Below, piece by piece: positions 6,836 to 10,045 of a stretch of 10,045 nt of DNA. Made by a program: the position numbers and the translations under genes. The notes under the pieces are model-generated. The model was not told where the DNA came from. It did no database searches and saw only the letters and a list, made by a program, of their open reading frames with translations. Positions within the stretch are counted from its first letter, which is position 1; each line of letters begins with the position of its first letter. The stretch is from an uncultured Pirellula sp. (GTDB lineage: Bacteria; Planctomycetota; Planctomycetia; Pirellulales; Pirellulaceae): positions 1 through 10,045 of the forward strand of contig CAITIF010000249.1 of assembly GCA_903892365.1 (NCBI GenBank), given 5' to 3'.

Positions 6836-7780
6836 TTAGGGGCTCCCATCTACAAAGGCAAAAAGCTCCTCCGATACCTTGGCATTCCCAAGCCCCGATG
6901 GTTGCTTGATCATGATGGGGTCGATATGGTGCATGCATCTGCCGTTCCAGTCCGACAGAACACCCGTACCATGCAAAATGGGTTTATCGGAATAAGGTTT
7001 TTCGGAATACCATAGTCGATTCATTTGCGTTACGGTCCAAGCTCGCAACTGCTGCCCGTAATAATCGGTGTTGTCTTGGGAAAAGCGAATCAGCTGATTC
7101 TTCCAGTGGATGGGACGGCCTCCAGGTCGCGTAGAAGATTTGGAGTAATTGCGAATCATGGGCATCCAATGACGAGTCCATGGCCCCAAGGGGCTGGAAG
7201 CGTAAAACAATTTGAGCCAATAAGAATGCCAACCCGCGAACATCCAATATCGCCCTTGATGATGCACCATCGAGCAATCCATCAATCGCCCTCTTAAAAG
7301 CGTTCTATCCAATACCCAACGCGTAGGGAATTCGATGGCCCGATACAAGTCAACGCGTCGCACAGATTTCGATTCTGGCATCAAGTAATACTCACCTTCA
7401 TGCTCAAAAACAAATGGATAGGATAGGTGATGGGCCGTTTCCAGAACCGTACCAACCAGTTCCCAATCGACCAGATTTTGGCTTGTCGCCGCAGCGATCA
7501 CTGCCTTAGCCGAATTCGCCCTAAACATCTCGAAGAACAAGTACCAAGTTCCGTTGCGTTGGATTGCAAAGGGATCTGCAGCACCGATGCCATCGCATTG
7601 CGTTAGCATTTCTGTGGAAATGATCTGGCTTGAGCTCGAAAAAAGTTGATCGAAGCTGTTGCCTCGCACGCTGCCTATCGACCAATGTCCCTTCCCTGTC
7701 ACCGCAGTCCCGTTCCTGGTAAATCTTGCGTTGTCGATCCAATCTCCTATGCTTCCGGCAACCAGTGTAACACGAACCAT
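6836..7780 (-). CDS. Five-bladed beta-propeller protein resembling the GINT1 N-terminal / GH43-like domain
   Basis: 314 residues. Repeated propeller signatures are visible: AADPFAI at 67-73 then WYLFFE at 79-84; HLSYPFVFEHEGEYYLMPES at 118-137; LYRAIEFPTRW at 145-155; MDCSMVHHQGRYWMFAGW at 167-184; RPGGRP at 218-223; and DWNGRCMHHIDPI near 277-289. This pattern, with Asp in DPF, Glu in FFE, then YPFVFE and MPES, is the one I associate with the N-terminal domain of glucosamine inositolphosphorylceramide transferases and related bacterial glycan-modifying proteins, which share the GH43/GH32 propeller fold. No glycosyltransferase domain is attached, so it would be a stand-alone propeller. There is no signal peptide. 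The substrate cannot be read from the sequence; glycan binding or transfer is inferred. The ATG at 7780 has no strong RBS and is the first in-frame start after an upstream stop. It lies 63 nt downstream of the PQQ-type frame and may or may not be co-transcribed with it. Confidence 0.75.
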   Translation of the reverse strand: MVRVTLVAGSIGDWIDNARFTRNGTAVTGKGHWSIGSVRGNSFDQLFSSSSQIISTEMLTQCDGIGAADPFAIQRNGTWYLFFEMFRANSAKAVIAAATSQNLVDWELVGTVLETAHHLSYPFVFEHEGEYYLMPESKSVRRVDLYRAIEFPTRWVLDRTLLRGRLMDCSMVHHQGRYWMFAGWHSYWLKLFYASSPLGPWTRHWMPMIRNYSKSSTRPGGRPIHWKNQLIRFSQDNTDYYGQQLRAWTVTQMNRLWYSEKPYSDKPILHGTGVLSDWNGRCMHHIDPIMIKQPSGLGNAKVSEELFAFVDGSP

Positions 7781-7843
7781 CCCATCCGTGGACGACCTGC
7801 CCGTCTAGCGTGGAAGTGTTTTCAGAGTATTGAAATGGATAGA

Positions 7844-9043
7844 TTATGGGGCATCTTGCTCAAGTCGGTAGGCGCTAACGCGATCGGAATGGCGAACCAG
7901 CAAAAGTCCTTCGACAAGAGCGGGATGGGCCATGATCGGCGAGGATTCTTTGGCTACCTCCGAACGAGCGTATTCGACAAGTTCTCCATTCGGCTCGACT
8001 CGGATTCCGATGAAGGTACCGTTGGAACAGCATACGAGCAGTCGATTGTCTTCTTGAAGCAGGGTGGTGTACTGGTCCAGTGCGGAGTCTGAAAACACGG
8101 ATGCTTCGCGAAGCTGAGCCTTGCAGTGGAGTGAAATTAGATCCTGGTCGACACCAATAAGAAAATCACCAACGACAACGGGTGTATGCGTGTCGCCTGA
8201 AAGCATTTTCGATTTGGCAAGCAGCGGTAAGGGGTCTGCTCCCTGGCTCTTCTTGGCGGTGAGATCATACATGCGCGTGCCATTATTCTCGCTCGTGAGC
8301 AACAGGAGATTTCCAGAAACGATCGGGGTAGGAACCATGAAATCGCCGCTAGTTTCAGGCACAATTTCCCAGCATTGCGTGCCGTTGGTTACGTCGATGC
8401 CTCGAATTGATTTTGCTCCCGTCACGATTAACACGGGGTTCGATGAAGATGCGTTAAGACTAGGCTGTTGGTTTAGGACAGACACAACTGGCGAAGCATA
8501 GGCGGCGGGCAATTTTGAAGCTTGCCAACGCACTTTACCTGTCGCTTCCTCTAACGATACGACAGAAGCAGCTTTCCCACCTGGCTGGACGATCAAATTT
8601 CCGTCGAACAAAAGGGGCGAGCTGCAAAAGCCCCAGGTTGGCATTTCGCCATGAAAGTCTTTGACCAGATTTCTTGACCAAACAACCTTGTTTTCAGTTG
8701 GATCCAGCGCGACCAATTCTCCGAATGCGCTTTGCAGGTAGACGTATTGGCTGCCGATGACCGGGGTTGCTCTTGGTGAGTTTCCGTAGTCTAAATGCCC
8801 TTCGGCACGAATCTCATGTTTGCACACAAGAGCACCGGTTAAAGGGTCCAAAACGAAAAACAGATCGGACTGATCGTTGCGATCGCGGCTGCTGACCACC
8901 ACCAATTCGTCGGTCGCACTTAAACCACCAATCCCTTGGCTAGGGACAGGAAAAGACCACTCGAGAACCGCTTGAAATGCCCCGTCAGGGATTCCTTTTC
9001 CGGATCCATTGCGTTGGTCACCACGAAACTGCGACCAACCCAA
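7844..9043 (-). CDS. PQQ-like (BamB/YncE-type) beta-propeller, probably the C-terminal half of a frameshifted fusion
   Basis: 399 residues if started at the TTG at 9043. The opening GWSQFRGDQRNG is the hallmark start of planctomycete PQQ-like propeller domains (WxxFRGxxRxG). Blade motifs of the LDPxTGxxxW type recur: FVLDPLTGALVCKHEI (63-78), LVALDPTENKVVWSRNL (110-126), EEATGKVRW (165-173), IDVTNGTQCWEI (216-227) and GVDQDLISLHCKA (297-309). These proteins are normally exported, but no signal peptide is encoded here. No ATG is available: the frame is open back to 9076, and the only candidate starts are TTG at 9043 or ATT at 9049, neither with a plausible RBS. Since the frame overlaps the end of the PhnD-like gene in the -1 register, coding probably begins at 9064 through frameshifting, giving 406 residues of this part. 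No catalytic or PQQ-cofactor residues could be assigned, so a structural or binding role is more likely than dehydrogenase activity. Confidence 0.85.
   Translation of the reverse strand: MGWSQFRGDQRNGSGKGIPDGAFQAVLEWSFPVPSQGIGGLSATDELVVVSSRDRNDQSDLFFVLDPLTGALVCKHEIRAEGHLDYGNSPRATPVIGSQYVYLQSAFGELVALDPTENKVVWSRNLVKDFHGEMPTWGFCSSPLLFDGNLIVQPGGKAASVVSLEEATGKVRWQASKLPAAYASPVVSVLNQQPSLNASSSNPVLIVTGAKSIRGIDVTNGTQCWEIVPETSGDFMVPTPIVSGNLLLLTSENNGTRMYDLTAKKSQGADPLPLLAKSKMLSGDTHTPVVVGDFLIGVDQDLISLHCKAQLREASVFSDSALDQYTTLLQEDNRLLVCCSNGTFIGIRVEPNGELVEYARSEVAKESSPIMAHPALVEGLLLVRHSDRVSAYRLEQDAP
9013..9039 (-). other. Hairpin downstream of the putative frameshift site
   Basis: On the minus strand GTTGGTC and GACCAAC pair perfectly, and the stem can extend by a G-U and a C-G pair to 9 bp around a 9-nt loop. 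It begins 24 nt after the slippery AAG codon. That is farther than the roughly 5-9 nt usual for a frameshift-stimulating hairpin, so its role is uncertain. It includes coding bases just inside the TTG at 9043. Confidence 0.4.
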
Positions 9044-9060
9044 ACCAATCGCCGATTCAG

Positions 9061-9948
9061 TTACTTTTTTTTTAAGTCACCCTTGGCGGAAGTGGCTGGA
9101 ACGTAACTGAGGAAGCCAGTTTTTGTTTCCATCGCTAAGAGCATCTCGGGCTGTTCCTTCATGCTTGTTAAACAATCGGTTAGCAGCTTTTTCGTAACGG
9201 TGGAAAGAGAATCGCTAAGGAAAGCGGAAATGAAAGGAACTTCGTCCGTTTCCCCAATGACGCGTAAGTCCCCTTTTTTGATCGACCCGCAACCTTCCAG
9301 CAAAGGGGCCGCGTAGGAGCTGATAACAGCAACCTGTTTCGCAGACTCGGGAGCTGCGAGCAGCTGTTTGGCGGCAAGCGAACAGCTAGCGGCCTCTTTT
9401 CCAAAGGTTACCTTCAATTCAAGATCGTCCAGGGTTGCTTTTGGGCTGCTGTTTTTTTCTTCGCAGTCCTCTGGACCGAGCAACATTTCGTAATTGTCGA
9501 TATCCAAAAGTGAGGCCGCCATCGAGTTTTGTCGAACGACAAACAGGCCTCGCTGGTTTGGGCTTCCCTTTTTGTCCGTTAGGCTTGCAACGGGTTCGAA
9601 TGCTTTATGGATCTCTTTCGATTCGTGACGAATTACGGAATCTTTACCAATCACAAGATCCGCTTTTCCTGCTGCATCGCCATCGATCGCCACTTCTAAG
9701 GATTCGGACCATACCACCCGAAACGTTTTACCTGTCTTGTGCGCCAAGTAATCTGCCAACGCCTCATACTTTCGCTGGGCGTATCCTTGGACGCAATCAC
9801 AAGCCAAGGGGCCTGCCATCGGGTCCATCACGATAACCGTAAAATCAGCTTGATCGGGGCCATAGGGTGGAACCGAAAACGCCGTTCTTGGAAATGCGAT
9901 CGAGCAGAAAACGGCTGCAATAAGGAATGGCAAACGATAGCGAATCAT
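9061..9948 (-). CDS. PhnD-like periplasmic substrate-binding protein with signal peptide
   Basis: 295 residues to the zero-frame stop. Residues 1-25 are a signal peptide: basic start MIRYR, hydrophobic core 6-19, and probable cleavage after Ala-Phe-Ser at 25. There is no lipobox. The mature part resembles PhnD/SsuA/transferrin-type binding proteins: YEALADYLAHKTGKTFRVVW (61-80) corresponds to the usual YxPLAxYLxxxTGxxV segment, GKADLVIGKDSVI (94-106) to the motif where the ligand loop begins, and VPFISAFLSDSLS (237-249) to the C-terminal lobe. Five or more cysteines occur (50, 52, 162, 189, 220, 259), including a Cys-Asp-Cys, so disulfides or metal contact are possible. Ligand is unknown, and no ABC permease or ATPase is seen nearby. 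Coding ends in the A9 tract, where a -1 shift would fuse it to the PQQ-like propeller. The ATG at 9948 lies 6 nt after the upstream partial gene's stop and has a good RBS, which suggests translational coupling. Confidence 0.82.
   Translation of the reverse strand: MIRYRLPFLIAAVFCSIAFPRTAFSVPPYGPDQADFTVIVMDPMAGPLACDCVQGYAQRKYEALADYLAHKTGKTFRVVWSESLEVAIDGDAAGKADLVIGKDSVIRHESKEIHKAFEPVASLTDKKGSPNQRGLFVVRQNSMAASLLDIDNYEMLLGPEDCEEKNSSPKATLDDLELKVTFGKEAASCSLAAKQLLAAPESAKQVAVISSYAAPLLEGCGSIKKGDLRVIGETDEVPFISAFLSDSLSTVTKKLLTDCLTSMKEQPEMLLAMETKTGFLSYVPATSAKGDLKKK
9064..9084 (-). promoter_or_regulatory. Candidate -1 frameshift signal: SD-like AAGGG plus A AAA AAG slippery heptamer
   Basis: Minus-strand order: AAGGG (9084-9080), 9 nt of spacer, then A AAA AAG (9070-9064) in the zero frame of the PhnD-like gene, inside a run of nine A (9073-9065), followed directly by the TAA stop (9063-9061). 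The heptamer and the upstream SD-like element match the arrangement known from E. coli dnaX. A -1 slip on AAG leads to GTA ACT GAA and on into the open PQQ-like frame, giving a 295 + 406 = 701-residue product. Nine A residues also suit transcriptional slippage, as known for Thermus dnaX; one extra A gives the same protein. A missing A in the assembly would look identical. Confidence 0.6.
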
Positions 9949-9954
9949 AGAAAC

Positions 9955-10045
9955 CTACTCCGAAGTCTTTTTGGTGCGATGGTAGATCAAAGGTTTGCTG
10001 GACACGGTCTCATCAGAGGAGCGGCTCCCCTTGCCCTTGTAGGGC
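9955..10045 (-). CDS. C-terminal 29 residues of an unidentified protein (5' end outside window)
   Basis: On the minus strand a frame is open from the window edge to TAG at 9957-9955. The visible tail is polar and basic (reads YKGKGSRSSDE, then SKPLIYHRTKKTSE). It ends 6 nt before the PhnD-like ATG, on the same strand, with that gene's RBS inside its last codons. The tight spacing is the main reason to accept it as a real gene; 29 residues are too few to name a family. Confidence 0.5.
   Translation of the reverse strand, partial: PYKGKGSRSSDETVSSKPLIYHRTKKTSE
9958..9961 (-). promoter_or_regulatory. Shine-Dalgarno GGAG for the PhnD-like gene, inside the end of the upstream gene
   Basis: GGAG on the minus strand, 9 nt before the ATG at 9948. 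It overlaps the last sense codons of the upstream partial gene, which fits coupled translation in one operon. Confidence 0.6.

Noticed and set aside
6747..6938. 63-residue minus-strand frame covering the end of the GINT1-like gene and the 17-bp repeats
   Set aside because: It overlaps the GINT1-like gene out of frame, and its product has no domain-like features.
7646..8092. 148-residue plus-strand frame across the junction of the propeller genes
   Set aside because: It overlaps two well-supported minus-strand genes antisense and shows no recognisable motif.

Overview
The window looks like chromosomal DNA of a planctomycete, probably of the Pirellulaceae/Rhodopirellula type. This is inferred from protein style, not from a marker gene: a long single-polypeptide Ser/Thr kinase with an extra C-terminal domain, a 'WxQFRGxxRxG' PQQ-type beta-propeller, a CpsD-like ATPase with a very long disordered N-terminus, moderate GC content and mostly weak Shine-Dalgarno sequences. 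No rRNA, tRNA, CRISPR array, insertion sequence or phage gene was seen.

Layout. Plus strand, 1-2978: the 3' end of an unidentified Pro/Gln/Ser/Thr-rich protein, a CpsD/BY-kinase-like ATPase with a six-copy SDKGP repeat, and an ExeA-like AAA ATPase of the kind found in exopolysaccharide/exosortase loci. These three look like the tail of an exopolysaccharide operon. Minus strand, 3027-5666: converging on that operon, an 879-residue protein joining a complete PknB-type kinase to a degenerate Hsp70 (DnaK-like) module. Minus strand, 5806-6612: a transglutaminase-like protein. From 6613 to 6835 there is no gene, but there is a perfect 9-bp hairpin and a tandem 17-bp repeat. Minus strand, 6836-7780: a five-bladed-propeller protein resembling the N-terminal domain of GINT1-type glycosyltransferases. 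Minus strand, 7844-9948: a PQQ-type beta-propeller frame preceded by a PhnD-like periplasmic binding protein. The last 91 bases hold the 3' end of another minus-strand gene, 6 nt upstream of the PhnD-like gene.

Two observations stand out. First, the PhnD-like gene ends in nine A residues that contain a correctly phased A AAA AAG slippery heptamer. It is followed at once by the UAA stop and preceded by an AAGGG Shine-Dalgarno-like element 9 nt upstream. The propeller frame lies in the -1 frame, is open across the stop, and has no signal peptide, no ATG and no good RBS. A -1 shift, or an added A by transcriptional slippage, would give a 701-residue exported PhnD-propeller fusion. A homopolymer miscount in the assembly must be ruled out. 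Second, the Hsp70 half of the kinase fusion keeps the overall Hsp70 layout but has lost the residues needed for ATP hydrolysis, suggesting a pseudo-chaperone sensor or scaffold joined to an apparently active kinase.

The plus-strand genes probably act together in exopolysaccharide assembly. The partial gene, the PhnD-like gene and the propeller gene probably form one minus-strand transcription unit. No functional link between these two groups is visible.
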